Shown here: in pieces, positions 25,465 to 34,942 of the stretch
How the letters are laid out: each line of letters opens with the position of its first letter
How positions within the stretch are numbered: position 1 is the first letter of the stretch
Origin: Bacillus sp. AFS073361
GTDB lineage: Bacteria; Bacillota; Bacilli; Bacillales; Cytobacillaceae
NCBI RefSeq assembly: GCF_002567005.1
Contig: NZ_NUZU01000037.1
Span: forward strand, 183,108 to 247,107
DNA length: 64,000 bases
Reading direction: 5' to 3'
Notes under the pieces: model-generated
Databases searched by the model: none
What the model saw: the letters and a program-made list of their open reading frames with translations, nothing else
Told to the model about the DNA's origin: nothing
Program-made: the position numbers and the translations under genes

Positions 25465-26835
25465 TTATACATGCCGCATTTTTCTAAAATTCAACGTCTC
25501 TCGTGAAAACCATAAGCTCATTAAAAAGCTGATGATTCCAATAACCAGTAAAACCTCCCCGATGATTTTCATACTTTCCGCAGTAATGTGTTCTCCAAAA
25601 ATTAACCCTAAAATGATTGATGCCAAAATTGAACCTAAATATCGGCAAGTTTGAAATAGGCCGGAGGTTGTCCCAATGATCGCATTTGGACTTTCCTTAA
25701 CCATCGCTACTTGAAGTACAACATTTCCAATACCATAACTTAAGCCCATGATTGATAATATAATCCCGATACCAAGATAAGAGGATTGAACAAAAAACAA
25801 CCTAAAAGACAGCGCACCTAAGATTGATAGAGATGCCCCTACCATAATCGGCTGGTTTACACCTGAACGATCGATCCATTTTCCAGTGACAGATGAAATA
25901 ATTATGCTAACACCGGACATAAATAACATTAACATACCGCTCAATTCAACACTTAAACCCAAACCTTCTTGAAAATAACTAGGCAAACCGAAAAATAAAC
26001 AATAGAAAAAAATATTCAAAAAGATAAACTGGATATACACCATTGAAAGCTTAGGATGTTTTCTGAAAATGCGAATGTCGATAAATGGTTCTGTAACCCT
26101 TAATTCTCTCCGAACAAATAATCCGAAAAAGATGATTCCAACAATTCCGGAAAGATAATGTATATTCGCATCAAAAGATAACAAGAACCATAAAAAGAAG
26201 ACCATACCTGCAGAAAAATAACCTATTCCAAGAAAATCAAGATGAGAAAGTAATCTCTTGATATGAGACTTATCCTGTTTCATATCTTTAGGAAACATAA
26301 ACCAACCTAATATTAAACTGAGGAGAATAAATGGAAAATTGACCCAAAAGATAGCTGGCCAATTCCCTAACACAATTAAGAAACCACCGATCGTCGGCCC
26401 AAGTGCGACCATCGCAGAGGCAAATATTGATAAAACGGCAAGGGCTGAAGCTTGCCTTTCTTTAATATGGTCGCGAATTAACGCCATTCCGGACGGGTAA
26501 ATGGCACTAGATCCAATTGATTGAAGCAGCCTCATTGCAAGTAACATTAGAAAGGAGGATGCAAGCGGGGCACCGAGCGCGGACATGGCAACTACAATAA
26601 GTCCTGTTAAGAAGGTTTTTTTTCGGCCAAAGATATCACCGAGCTTTCCCGTTACTGGCTGTGCTACTGCACTAGCTAAATAGAAACTGGATATTAGCCA
26701 GGAAACCGTTGAAAAGGAAAGGTGAAAATCTTTCTGAATGCTGTGTAATGCTAATGCAATCATAGATGAGTTAAGCGGATTTAACATCGTTCCTGTGGCA
26801 ACCGCTGTTAGAAATAATGTTCGATTTTTCTTCAT
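25465..26835 (-). CDS. MFS drug exporter, EmrB/QacA (DHA2)-like
   Basis: A 456-residue multi-pass exporter driven by the proton gradient. It has ATGTMLNPLNSSMIALAL in helix 1, the loop 2-3 motif GKLGDIFGRKKTF, RLLQSIGSSAIYPSG in helix 4 and the helix 5 antiporter stretch ALGPTIGGFL. The start at 26835 (MKKNRTLF) has AAAGGAAG upstream; the open frame continues 41 residues further, but without a site. It is probably a drug or metabolite exporter; the substrate cannot be read from sequence. It is divergent from the molybdenum hydroxylase operon. Confidence 0.9.
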   Translation of the reverse strand: MKKNRTLFLTAVATGTMLNPLNSSMIALALHSIQKDFHLSFSTVSWLISSFYLASAVAQPVTGKLGDIFGRKKTFLTGLIVVAMSALGAPLASSFLMLLAMRLLQSIGSSAIYPSGMALIRDHIKERQASALAVLSIFASAMVALGPTIGGFLIVLGNWPAIFWVNFPFILLSLILGWFMFPKDMKQDKSHIKRLLSHLDFLGIGYFSAGMVFFLWFLLSFDANIHYLSGIVGIIFFGLFVRRELRVTEPFIDIRIFRKHPKLSMVYIQFIFLNIFFYCLFFGLPSYFQEGLGLSVELSGMLMLFMSGVSIIISSVTGKWIDRSGVNQPIMVGASLSILGALSFRLFFVQSSYLGIGIILSIMGLSYGIGNVVLQVAMVKESPNAIIGTTSGLFQTCRYLGSILASIILGLIFGEHITAESMKIIGEVLLVIGIISFLMSLWFSRETLNFRKMRHV

Positions 26836-27045
26836 GACGTCTTCCTTTACTAAAAATAGAATTAATATACTTTTTGCAATATCTGTAACATCATACCAAT
26901 TAATAGTATATTTCAATAGAATAAAAAAAGAAATTGTTTGAATTTGATGAATGTACATTAAATATGATTGATGTTAGGTTTTACACAAACTGGATATTTA
27001 CTCATTCTAGGAATAGCCCCCAATAAATATAAATAGGATAGATAT

Positions 27046-27059
27046 CCACATATATGTGG
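27046..27059. promoter_or_regulatory. Perfect 14-bp palindrome at the start of the hydroxylase operon
   Basis: CCACATATATGTGG ends 8 bp before ATG 27068 and abuts the GGGGGAGGG ribosome site. It could be an operator for a dimeric repressor, or an RNA hairpin that holds the ribosome site near a stem. Confidence 0.45.
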
Positions 27060-27067
27060 GGGGAGGG

Positions 27068-29404
27068 ATGGAATTGGAGGTTATTGGGAAAAGCGTCATT
27101 CGCAAAGAGGCTCTTGATAAGGTGTCAGGGCGGGCAAAATATACACATGATTATCATTTCCATCCGATGTTATCTGGCAAAATGGTCATTAGTCCTTATG
27201 GCCACGCGAAGATAGTGGAGATTGATACATCCGAAGCTTGGAAGATTAATGGGGTTAGGGCCATCCTTGCTGGAAAGGAATACCCATTAACAGGGGAAGC
27301 CATCCGGGACCGGCCCCCTATTGCATATGATAAGGTTCGCTACCATGGTGAAACGGTTGCACTTGTTGTAGCTGATTCACCAACACAGGCTAAAATGGCT
27401 GCTGACCTGATTAAAGTCCAATACGAATTGTTGCCAGTCGTAAACTCGCCGTCTCAAGCATTTGAAAAAGGAGCCCCCTTAGTCCATGAAGACTTAAGTA
27501 AATATAAAAAAGAGGATGACTCGCATCCGGTGCCTGACACCAACATTGCTTCCCATATAAAAATTCGTAAAGGTAATATGGAAAAAGGGTGGGCGGAGAC
27601 TAACACAGTGGTAGAAGCAAGTTATTCTTTTTCTCCTTCTGACCATGCGGCAATGGAAACAAGGTGTGCCACTGCCGAGATATTGCCTGATGGAAATATT
27701 ATGATTACTACTTCTTCTCAAGCTCCATTTATGGTGAAAAGACTGATTGCTGATTATTTTGGTGAGGATATGGGGAAGATTATTGTCCACACACCGCTTG
27801 TAGGTGGTGCCTATGGGGGGAAAGCTGCCGTTCAGCTGGAAGTTCTGGCCTATCTAGCCTCAAAAGCTGTTGGCGGTAAACCTGTAGAGATCTTCAATTC
27901 GAGAGAAGAAGATATCTTAACTTCTCCTTGTCACATTGGTTTAGATGCAAGGATTAAGCTTGGAGCAGACAGCAGCGGTAAAATTAGAGCAGCAGAAATA
28001 CGTTTTTTATGGGATGGAGGAGCCTATTCCGATAAAGCGGTAGATCTTACAAGGGCAGGTGCTGCCGATTGTACCGGACCATATAACATACCAAATGTCT
28101 GGTGTGATTCCTATTGCATGTATACAAACCACCCATATGCAGCACCCTTTAGAGGCTTTAGCCATTCCGAACTTTCCTTTGCCATTGAACGAACCTTGGA
28201 TTTACTTGCACAAAAATTAAAAATGGATCCGCTTGAACTTCGGTATATAAATGCGATTAAACCTGGACACACCACCCCGACAAGGGTGCGATTAAATAAA
28301 AGTAATGTCGGTAACTTACAACAGTGTATTGAGAGAGTAAGAGATTTAATCAAATGGGATGAAGGTACGGTTAAAGATGTAAACGAGCGATTTGTGAGAG
28401 TAAAGGGCGTCAGCTGCAGCTGGAAAACATCAACGATTGATCCCAATGCTCCTTCAGGAGTGATATTAACATTTAACCGAGATGGAAGTATCAATTTACT
28501 TTCTGGTGTAATTGAAATTGGAACCGGAACGAAGACTGTCCTTGCTCAGATGCTTGCAGAAAGGCTGAAGATGAGTGTGGATAAGATACATGTTCGGATG
28601 GAAGTGGATACGCAAACAACACCAGAGCATTGGAAAACTGTCGCTAGCAGAGGAACATTTATGGCGGGAAGGGCACTTCTCGAAGCTGCGGATGATGTGA
28701 TCAAGCAATTAAAGGGAATTGCTTCGACCGTATTAAGAGCACCGACAGAAGATCTTGTGGTAGCTAACAGTCGAGTCTTTTTGAGAGATGATCCATCCAT
28801 CGGAATTCCGATTAAAGACATCTGCTATGGTTATCAATATCCAAATGGAAATTCAATCGGCGGACAAATTATTGGCAGAGGGAATTATATCCTGCGTCAT
28901 CTTACCCCTTTGGATCCTGAGACTGGAGCTGGTAAGCCGGGACCTGAGTGGACAGTTGCGGCCTATGGTATAGAAATTGAATTTGATAAAAGAGATAATA
29001 CCTATCGGCTATTGAAAGCTTGTACCGTGGTCGACATTGGGAAAGTTTTAAATGAAAAAGCCGCATTGGGCCAGGTAATGGGTGCGATGAGCATGGGATT
29101 GGCTTTTGCTGGCAGGGAAACATTTTATTTTGACGAACTCGGCAGGGTTCTTAATCCCCAGCTCCGAACGTATCGCCCACTTCGCTATGGTGAAAATCCA
29201 GAATATTTAGTGGGATTTGTAGAAACACCCCAATTAGATGGTCCGTATGGGGCTCGAGGTGTGGGAGAGCATGGATTAATGGGCATGCCTGCTGCACTCG
29301 GCAATGCTTTGTCTACAGCTGCCGGGGTTTCACTACATCATCTGCCGCTTATTCCTGAATTAATTTGGAAGGCAAAGGAGGCGCAGAAAAATGCTTCCCT
29401 TTGA
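27068..29404 (+). CDS. Xanthine dehydrogenase-family molybdenum-binding subunit
   Basis: The large catalytic subunit (about 778 residues) of a three-subunit molybdenum hydroxylase. It has the N-terminal a/b-hammerhead (GRAKYTHDYHF; HGETVALVVADS), the pterin-binding GGAYGGKAA, PFRGFSHSEL, a second GTGTKTVLAQ loop and the C-terminal catalytic Glu region GARGVGEHGLMGMPAALGNA. That last stretch holds the Glu that attacks purine-type substrates. ATG 27068 is almost on top of GGGGGAGGG, so TTG 27074 may be the real start. The substrate could be xanthine, another purine or an aldehyde; no purine catabolic neighbour fixes it. The 13-mer GGTGCCTGACACC lies inside this gene at 27529. Confidence 0.88.
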   Translation: MELEVIGKSVIRKEALDKVSGRAKYTHDYHFHPMLSGKMVISPYGHAKIVEIDTSEAWKINGVRAILAGKEYPLTGEAIRDRPPIAYDKVRYHGETVALVVADSPTQAKMAADLIKVQYELLPVVNSPSQAFEKGAPLVHEDLSKYKKEDDSHPVPDTNIASHIKIRKGNMEKGWAETNTVVEASYSFSPSDHAAMETRCATAEILPDGNIMITTSSQAPFMVKRLIADYFGEDMGKIIVHTPLVGGAYGGKAAVQLEVLAYLASKAVGGKPVEIFNSREEDILTSPCHIGLDARIKLGADSSGKIRAAEIRFLWDGGAYSDKAVDLTRAGAADCTGPYNIPNVWCDSYCMYTNHPYAAPFRGFSHSELSFAIERTLDLLAQKLKMDPLELRYINAIKPGHTTPTRVRLNKSNVGNLQQCIERVRDLIKWDEGTVKDVNERFVRVKGVSCSWKTSTIDPNAPSGVILTFNRDGSINLLSGVIEIGTGTKTVLAQMLAERLKMSVDKIHVRMEVDTQTTPEHWKTVASRGTFMAGRALLEAADDVIKQLKGIASTVLRAPTEDLVVANSRVFLRDDPSIGIPIKDICYGYQYPNGNSIGGQIIGRGNYILRHLTPLDPETGAGKPGPEWTVAAYGIEIEFDKRDNTYRLLKACTVVDIGKVLNEKAALGQVMGAMSMGLAFAGRETFYFDELGRVLNPQLRTYRPLRYGENPEYLVGFVETPQLDGPYGARGVGEHGLMGMPAALGNALSTAAGVSLHHLPLIPELIWKAKEAQKNASL

Positions 29405-30230
29405 GTTTGATTATTTTAAACCTGCAACATTAAAAGAGGCAGTCGATTTATATCAGTATTTAGATAAAGGTGGAAAGAAACCAATGTTTTTTTCAGGAGG
29501 GACGGAATTAATCACTCTTGGAAGAATCGAACTAGCGTATACCGAGGCGGTTATTGACATAAAGGATATCCCTGAATCCAAGGTTATGCGGGTAAGCGCT
29601 GATCATTTGCTGCTAGGCAGTACTCTTTCACTAACCGAGATCGAAGAGGCAAATCTTTTTCCATTATTAACGAAAACATCAAGTGAAGTTGCGGACCATA
29701 CAGCACGGGGGAAAATTACTTTAGGTGGGAATATATGTGCACGAATTTTTTACCGAGAAGCTGTTTTACCATTTTTACTAGCGGACAGCAAAGTATTAAT
29801 TATTGGGCCCGAAGGAAAAAAAGTGGTGCCAATTAATGACATCTTTCAAGAGCAGCTTCAATTAAAAAAAGGAGAACTTCTTGTCCAATTAGCAACAGAA
29901 TCCCAGTTTATTGCTGCGCCATTTATTAGTATCAAACGCCGACAACAATGGGATACTGGCTATCCATTAATTACAGTAGCCGCATTAAAATTGGGGCAGG
30001 AGATACGGGTCGCAATCAGCGGCTTGTGCCCATTTCCGTTTCGGTCAAAGGAGTTGGAATCTTCTTTAAATAATAAAGAACTTCCGTTGAGTCAAAGAAT
30101 TACTGATGCCCTTGCTAAGTTACCGAAGCCAATTTTAGATGATGTTGAAGGGTCAGCTGAATACAGACTTTTTGTATTACGGAATGTTTTGTCAGATGTT
30201 TGTTCTGCATTGGCTCCTGTTGGTTCTTGA
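29391..30230 (+). CDS. Xanthine dehydrogenase-family FAD-binding subunit
   Basis: The 279-residue flavin subunit that passes electrons from the iron-sulfur subunit to NAD+ or another acceptor. The FAD-binding domain begins FDYFKPATLKEAVDLY and contains FFSGGTELITLGR (the usual GGTDL loop with Glu), then TARGKITLGGNICARIF for the second flavin-contact loop. A C-terminal CO-dehydrogenase flavoprotein domain follows. Its ATG lies 14 bp inside the end of the large subunit gene, showing tight coupling. Confidence 0.9.
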   Translation: MLPFEFDYFKPATLKEAVDLYQYLDKGGKKPMFFSGGTELITLGRIELAYTEAVIDIKDIPESKVMRVSADHLLLGSTLSLTEIEEANLFPLLTKTSSEVADHTARGKITLGGNICARIFYREAVLPFLLADSKVLIIGPEGKKVVPINDIFQEQLQLKKGELLVQLATESQFIAAPFISIKRRQQWDTGYPLITVAALKLGQEIRVAISGLCPFPFRSKELESSLNNKELPLSQRITDALAKLPKPILDDVEGSAEYRLFVLRNVLSDVCSALAPVGS

Positions 30231-30265
30231 GAATGATAGATTAATTGCAGAAAGGAGGGGGAGCA

Positions 30266-30724
30266 GTGAAATCACACACGATTATATTGGACATAAACGG
30301 AGAAAAGCGCAGCATCATGGTACGGTCTGCCGACACACTTTTATTTGCAATTCGAGGTAAACTTGGACTTACAGGCGCAAAGCCTGGGTGTTTGAACGGG
30401 GATTGCGGTGCTTGTACAGTCAATATTGATGGATGGCCGATGAAATCATGTTTAATGTTAGCTGTTGAAGCGGAAGGTAAGAAGATAACAACGATTGAGG
30501 GGTTAGAAAATACACCCATTCAGCAGGCATTTGTCGATAATTTTGCCTTCCAATGCGGCTACTGCACTCCGGGATTTATTATGAACTGTCATTCGTTAAT
30601 CAAGCAGCATCCCGATGCAGATGATAACATGATTAAGGAATGGCTGGAGTCAAATATCTGTCGCTGCACAGGTTATGCAGAAATTGAAAGGGCAGTGAAA
30701 TCAGTTCTAAGGAAAAATATGTAA
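30266..30724 (+). CDS. Xanthine dehydrogenase-family 2Fe-2S subunit
   Basis: A 152-residue electron-transfer subunit. The plant-ferredoxin-like cluster is bound by CLNGDCGACTV and a later Cys (PMKSC). The second, helical cluster domain has CGYCTPGFIM and CRCTGY. GTG 30266 is preferred because AAAGGAGGGGG stands 5-6 bases upstream; the earlier TTG 30245 contains that site. It is the last gene of the operon. No XdhC-type cofactor-insertion protein and no molybdopterin synthesis gene lie in the window, so maturation factors must be elsewhere. Confidence 0.92.
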   Translation: MKSHTIILDINGEKRSIMVRSADTLLFAIRGKLGLTGAKPGCLNGDCGACTVNIDGWPMKSCLMLAVEAEGKKITTIEGLENTPIQQAFVDNFAFQCGYCTPGFIMNCHSLIKQHPDADDNMIKEWLESNICRCTGYAEIERAVKSVLRKNM

Positions 30725-30739
30725 GTGGATAAATGGAAC

Positions 30740-30768
30740 AAAAAAGGATGCCATTCATTGGCACCCTA
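30740..30768 (-). terminator. Terminator after the class B PBP gene
   Basis: On the minus strand GGGTGCCA and TGGCATCC pair around ATGAA and are followed by TTTTTTG. Confidence 0.7.
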
Positions 30769-32853
30769 AGAATGATTATCTTTTTTCATCTGAAAATAAG
30801 TGTCTAAAACACGGCGTCCAATTTTCAGATTCGCCCGATTGTCTTTTTTGCCTTGGTAAGCCCATGGTACAATAACTGCCATTGCAATTTCTGGATTCGA
30901 ACTAGGAGCATAACTTACCAAGCTAAGGTTCATCACTGGGGGTGGTTCTTTCCCAAATCGGTACCGTTCAGGTCCGTCGTAAAACGCTTCTGCTGTTCCT
31001 GTTTTACCGGCAGGAGAGTAGGGGGCATTGCCGAAAAATTTATAAGCTGTTCCGCCCCTTTCTTGCATAACCTTCTTAAAACCTAATTTGACGCGATACA
31101 GCCAATTTGATTTCATATCAATTGTATTTAGGACCGTAGGGGTGATTTCTTTTACAACATGACCAAGTTCTCGTGTTCCCTCCTTTGGTTCGAGCATTTG
31201 TTTGGCGACATGGGGCTGCATTCGGTAACCGCCATTTGCGATGGTGGAAACATACTGTGCTAACTGCATGGCTGAATAGGTATCATATTGTCCAATCACA
31301 AGGTCTAGCAAATATCCTGGGAGATAACTCTGACCCTTAAATCCAGATTGCTCATTCGGTAAATCAATCCCGGTTCTTGTTCCGAGACCGAACGAAGCAA
31401 ATGAGTCTCGAATGGAATCGAAAGCCTTTGAACTTATATTTAAAGGTTGATCGTACTCATAATGTCCTTTTCCAATTCGTATTGCTGTATGGAACATATA
31501 AACGTTGGAAGATAATTTTAGGGCATTAATTTCATTTAATCTTCCTAAGTAGGCATAGGATTTTTTTAAAGGAGTGGCCCGGATTTTTAAACCAGCATCA
31601 TCAAACACTGTACCTGGTGCAATAGCCCCTGTTTTATAGCCAGTCAAAATAGTAGCTCCTTTGACAGTAGAACCAACGTTATAGGTGGTAGTAAATGTAC
31701 CGAGAGCGTCATCTTCCATTTCCACTCTACCTGTTTGATTATTTCTAACTATTTTTTTGCCAGACATGGCTAAGACTTCGCCAGTTTTTGGGTTCATTAA
31801 AACCACGTATGCTCGGTCAGTTAGATAGGTTCCCGGATATCTTTTCGCCGCCCAAAGTTCTTCTTCAATGATGCGATCAATCTTCCTTTGCAAATCCATA
31901 TCAATACTTAAGACAAGGTCTTTTCCTTTCTTACCATTTGATACGGGGTGGTTTTCAATCACATTTCCTGTTTTATCGGTTACATTTTTTATTTTTGATT
32001 TGTATCCATGTAAAACATTTTCATATTGCCACTCAAGTTGACTTTTTCCCACTCTGTCATTTCGACTGTAATCTCTTGCTAAAAAATACTCCAATTGCTC
32101 TGCAGGCAATCCTTCATCAGATTTAGTAACTTTTCCTAACACAGACTTTAAGGTTCCATTGAAAGCATAGCATCTTTCCCAGTCCGTGGTTGTATCCACA
32201 CCAGGAAGTGATTGCAGATTCTCGCTAACAACGGCCAATTCTTGCGCAGTAACATCCTCATTTTTTATGATTTGGGTTGTAAACTTATAGCCGCTGTTAA
32301 ACTCTTTAAATAGTGCAATAACCTCAAGTTTTTCTTTAGTCAATTCCTTTAATTCATCAGTTGTGATGCGCTCTAATTTATATTTATAAATATCATTATC
32401 TGTTAATTTCTTTGCATAATATAGGTCCATTTCTTTTTTCGAGATTTTAGCATTCGCGCGTTCTGGATTCGTCATAATCCAGAAATCACGTTTATCCCTT
32501 TCTGTCACCTTGTTTGTTTTTTTCGAAATCAGTTTTGCTAATTTTTCAGCTGTTTCGAGCATAACTTCTTGGCTAAATCCTTCATTGGTGTAGGAAATGG
32601 CACTTTTAGGGACATTATCAACGATTATTCTGTAATCTCGGTCAAGGATTCGTCCTCTTGGAACAGGACTACTAATTGTGATATCTTCTTTTCTGGCTAA
32701 ATCTCTTTTGAAATTTTCGCCATAAACAATTTGCACAAAACCAAGCCGGAGGATTAGTACGGAAAATAAGAAAAAAACACTGAAAAATAGTATATTCAAA
32801 CGAATAGGGAAGTGGGACTTATTTTTTTTCTGCTTTTCCAATTTCCTGCACAT
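30766..32853 (-). CDS. pbpA: Class B penicillin-binding protein (PbpA/PbpH-like transpeptidase)
   Basis: A 695-residue monofunctional transpeptidase that crosslinks lateral wall peptidoglycan. It has an N-terminal membrane anchor (about 20-42), a dimerisation domain starting PVPRGRILDRDYR, and a transpeptidase domain with the active Ser in STVK (395-398), SSN (448-450) and KTG (617-619). Length and layout fit PBP2a/PbpH of rod-shaped bacilli, which elongates the cell. ATG 32853 stands directly behind AAAAAGG; TTG 32841 gives better spacing and cannot be excluded. It is a single gene. Confidence 0.9.
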   Translation of the reverse strand: MCRKLEKQKKNKSHFPIRLNILFFSVFFLFSVLILRLGFVQIVYGENFKRDLARKEDITISSPVPRGRILDRDYRIIVDNVPKSAISYTNEGFSQEVMLETAEKLAKLISKKTNKVTERDKRDFWIMTNPERANAKISKKEMDLYYAKKLTDNDIYKYKLERITTDELKELTKEKLEVIALFKEFNSGYKFTTQIIKNEDVTAQELAVVSENLQSLPGVDTTTDWERCYAFNGTLKSVLGKVTKSDEGLPAEQLEYFLARDYSRNDRVGKSQLEWQYENVLHGYKSKIKNVTDKTGNVIENHPVSNGKKGKDLVLSIDMDLQRKIDRIIEEELWAAKRYPGTYLTDRAYVVLMNPKTGEVLAMSGKKIVRNNQTGRVEMEDDALGTFTTTYNVGSTVKGATILTGYKTGAIAPGTVFDDAGLKIRATPLKKSYAYLGRLNEINALKLSSNVYMFHTAIRIGKGHYEYDQPLNISSKAFDSIRDSFASFGLGTRTGIDLPNEQSGFKGQSYLPGYLLDLVIGQYDTYSAMQLAQYVSTIANGGYRMQPHVAKQMLEPKEGTRELGHVVKEITPTVLNTIDMKSNWLYRVKLGFKKVMQERGGTAYKFFGNAPYSPAGKTGTAEAFYDGPERYRFGKEPPPVMNLSLVSYAPSSNPEIAMAVIVPWAYQGKKDNRANLKIGRRVLDTYFQMKKDNHS

Positions 32854-33103
32854 CCTTTTTACATAACCAATATAAATTACATATATATACTGCCCATTTG
32901 TATATAGCAGTATGATAATTATTCCAATTCATTCTGAAGTGTAAATAAAATACGACATGATTCTGGAATAGTGAATTTTTTGTCAATAAATAATATTCTA
33001 ATTTTTGCCCAAATTTTTAATTTTACTTTATAATCAAAAAGGGATGTTGTTGATTCTTAAACAAACATCTTTAGAAACGAGAGATTGATAGGAGGTCTAG
33101 TTT

Positions 33104-34636
33104 ATGGAACAGAAAGTCATTGATCCAGTTGTACTTAGGGCATTAGGGCAATTTAAGGCTTTGGATGAAAAAATTACTCATTTTTCAAGTATCATTGGTT
33201 TAGCAGACTGGGATCAAAAAGTCATGGCACCAAAAAAAGGGAGAAGTATGTTTGCCAAGGCGACGGGGACCCTTCGGACCGAAATTTTTAAGCTTTCTGT
33301 TTCTGAGGAAATGGGAGAACTGCTAGCGGAGCTAACACTTCCTGATAACTTGGCATTTTTAGATGAAGTGACAAGAGCGAAAGTTAGAGAATATAAAGAG
33401 TACTACCAAAAATCAAAGAGCATTCCTGCCGACCTATTTCAGGAATATAGCATCTTAACGGCTCAAGCAAATGATGCTTGGGAAGAGGCAAGGGAAAATA
33501 ACGATTTTGCCCGCTTCCTTCCGTACTTAGAAAAAATAGTTGATTATAAGCGAAAATTCGCGGATATCTATGGGTATGAGGACCATCCATACGATGCTCT
33601 CTTGGATGAGTTTGAACCTGGTTTAACGGTGAAAAAACTCGATCCGCTGTTCGCAAAATTAAGAGATACTAGTGTTAAACTACTGGAACGCATTCAACAA
33701 AATGGAAAGCGGACACAGGCAGAAATTTTTGAACAGTCGTTTTCCATTGAAAAGCAAAAAGAATTTAACCGCTATATTTTGCCTATAATAGGCTTTGACC
33801 TTGAAGCGGGTAGATTGGATGAAACGGTCCATCCTTTTGCACAAACCGTTAATACAGGTGACGTACGATTAACAACTCGTTACCTAGAAGGAAATGTCCG
33901 TTCTGCATTATTTGGTACCATCCATGAGGCAGGACATGGGATCTATGAGCAGCACGTCAATCCACAGTTTGAGGAATCAGTTCTTCAAAGTGGAGCATCC
34001 TTCGGGATCCATGAATCTCAATCAAGATTTTTAGAAAATATGGTCGGCCGCAGTAAGCAGTTCTGGAAGTATTTTTACCCGAAACTTCAAGAGTATTTTC
34101 CAAAGCAGCTCGAAAATATAACTGTTGAGGAATTTTATCGTGCTGTAAATACGGTGCAGCCATCATTTATCCGTGTTGAGGCCGATGAATTAACCTATAA
34201 TTTGCATATCATGCTTCGGTATGAAATTGAAAAAGCCTTAATTAGCGGAGAGGTTGAAGCTAAGGATCTACCTGTAGTCTGGAATCAAAAAATGCAAGAT
34301 TATCTCGGTGTAACACCTAGTTCCGACACGGTTGGTGTATTACAGGATGTTCATTGGTCATTTGGAGGAATCGGTTATTTTCCGTCCTATTCATTAGGGA
34401 ATCTCTATGCAGCTCAAATTCTCCGTACGATTCAAAAAGACCTTCCAGATTTTTATAAACATATTGAAAATGGACGTTTTGATCTTATCCAAGAATGGTT
34501 AAAAGGAAAGATCCATCAATACGGGAAGCTGTATAGACCGAACGAATTGATTGTAAAGGTTACTGGGGAAGAATTAAACGCGGAATATCTTGTTGAATAT
34601 CTTGAAAAAAAATACACTGAAGTTTACGGATTGTAA
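33104..34636 (+). CDS. ypwA: M32-family carboxypeptidase (Taq-type)
   Basis: A 510-residue metallocarboxypeptidase removing C-terminal residues from peptides, cytoplasmic. The zinc site is HEAGH (274-278), a HExxH with Ala and Gly inside, followed by the family motifs IHESQSRFLENMVGRS and RVEADELTYNLHIMLRYE. The length equals B. subtilis YpwA. TAGGAGG precedes the ATG. It is a single gene; the upstream gap of 250 bp shows a TTTATAATC -10 near 33028 and nothing more. Confidence 0.95.
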   Translation: MEQKVIDPVVLRALGQFKALDEKITHFSSIIGLADWDQKVMAPKKGRSMFAKATGTLRTEIFKLSVSEEMGELLAELTLPDNLAFLDEVTRAKVREYKEYYQKSKSIPADLFQEYSILTAQANDAWEEARENNDFARFLPYLEKIVDYKRKFADIYGYEDHPYDALLDEFEPGLTVKKLDPLFAKLRDTSVKLLERIQQNGKRTQAEIFEQSFSIEKQKEFNRYILPIIGFDLEAGRLDETVHPFAQTVNTGDVRLTTRYLEGNVRSALFGTIHEAGHGIYEQHVNPQFEESVLQSGASFGIHESQSRFLENMVGRSKQFWKYFYPKLQEYFPKQLENITVEEFYRAVNTVQPSFIRVEADELTYNLHIMLRYEIEKALISGEVEAKDLPVVWNQKMQDYLGVTPSSDTVGVLQDVHWSFGGIGYFPSYSLGNLYAAQILRTIQKDLPDFYKHIENGRFDLIQEWLKGKIHQYGKLYRPNELIVKVTGEELNAEYLVEYLEKKYTEVYGL

Positions 34637-34729
34637 ACTGTAAAGCTGTGTGATATTTAGCTATTAAACTCTAAAACATTGACATTTTCCTTGCATTATA
34701 ATAAACTATTAGTAATTAAATATTTCCTT

Positions 34730-34848
34730 TTTAAAGGGGAGTAGCTGCTACAATAGAGTCGTCATTCCGAGTATTTATTACTCCGGCTTTATTGGCAACA
34801 TTTACGTTGTTAGCAAGACCTTTACTTTACTGTAAAGGTCTTTTTGTG
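34730..34848 (+). promoter_or_regulatory. yybP-ykoY manganese riboswitch with terminator
   Basis: AAAGGGGAGTAGC (34733-34745), CTCCGGC, GGCAACATTTACGTTG and TAGCAAGACC reproduce the yybP-ykoY aptamer. P1 would pair TAAAGG (34732-34737) with CCTTTA (34819-34824). CCTTTA is also part of the 5' arm of a terminator, AGACCTTTAC/GTAAAGGTCT with a T run (34816-34845). Mn2+ binding should hold P1, release the terminator and switch the downstream TerC gene on. Confidence 0.93.
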
Positions 34849-34855
34849 TTCTTTT

Positions 34856-34889
34856 AGGCCTTTACTGTAATCGGTAAAGGCCTATTTTT
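34856..34889 (+). terminator. Second, near-duplicate terminator behind the Mn riboswitch
   Basis: AGGCCTTTAC and GTAAAGGCCT pair around TGTAATCG, followed by ATTTTTAT. The stem copies the first terminator except GA to GG and its partner. Both arms could pair with P1, so the two may act in series. Confidence 0.8.
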
Positions 34890-34942
34890 ATGGCGTAAGG
34901 GAGTATTTTTTGAAAAAAATCAACTTTAAGGAGGAAATATTC

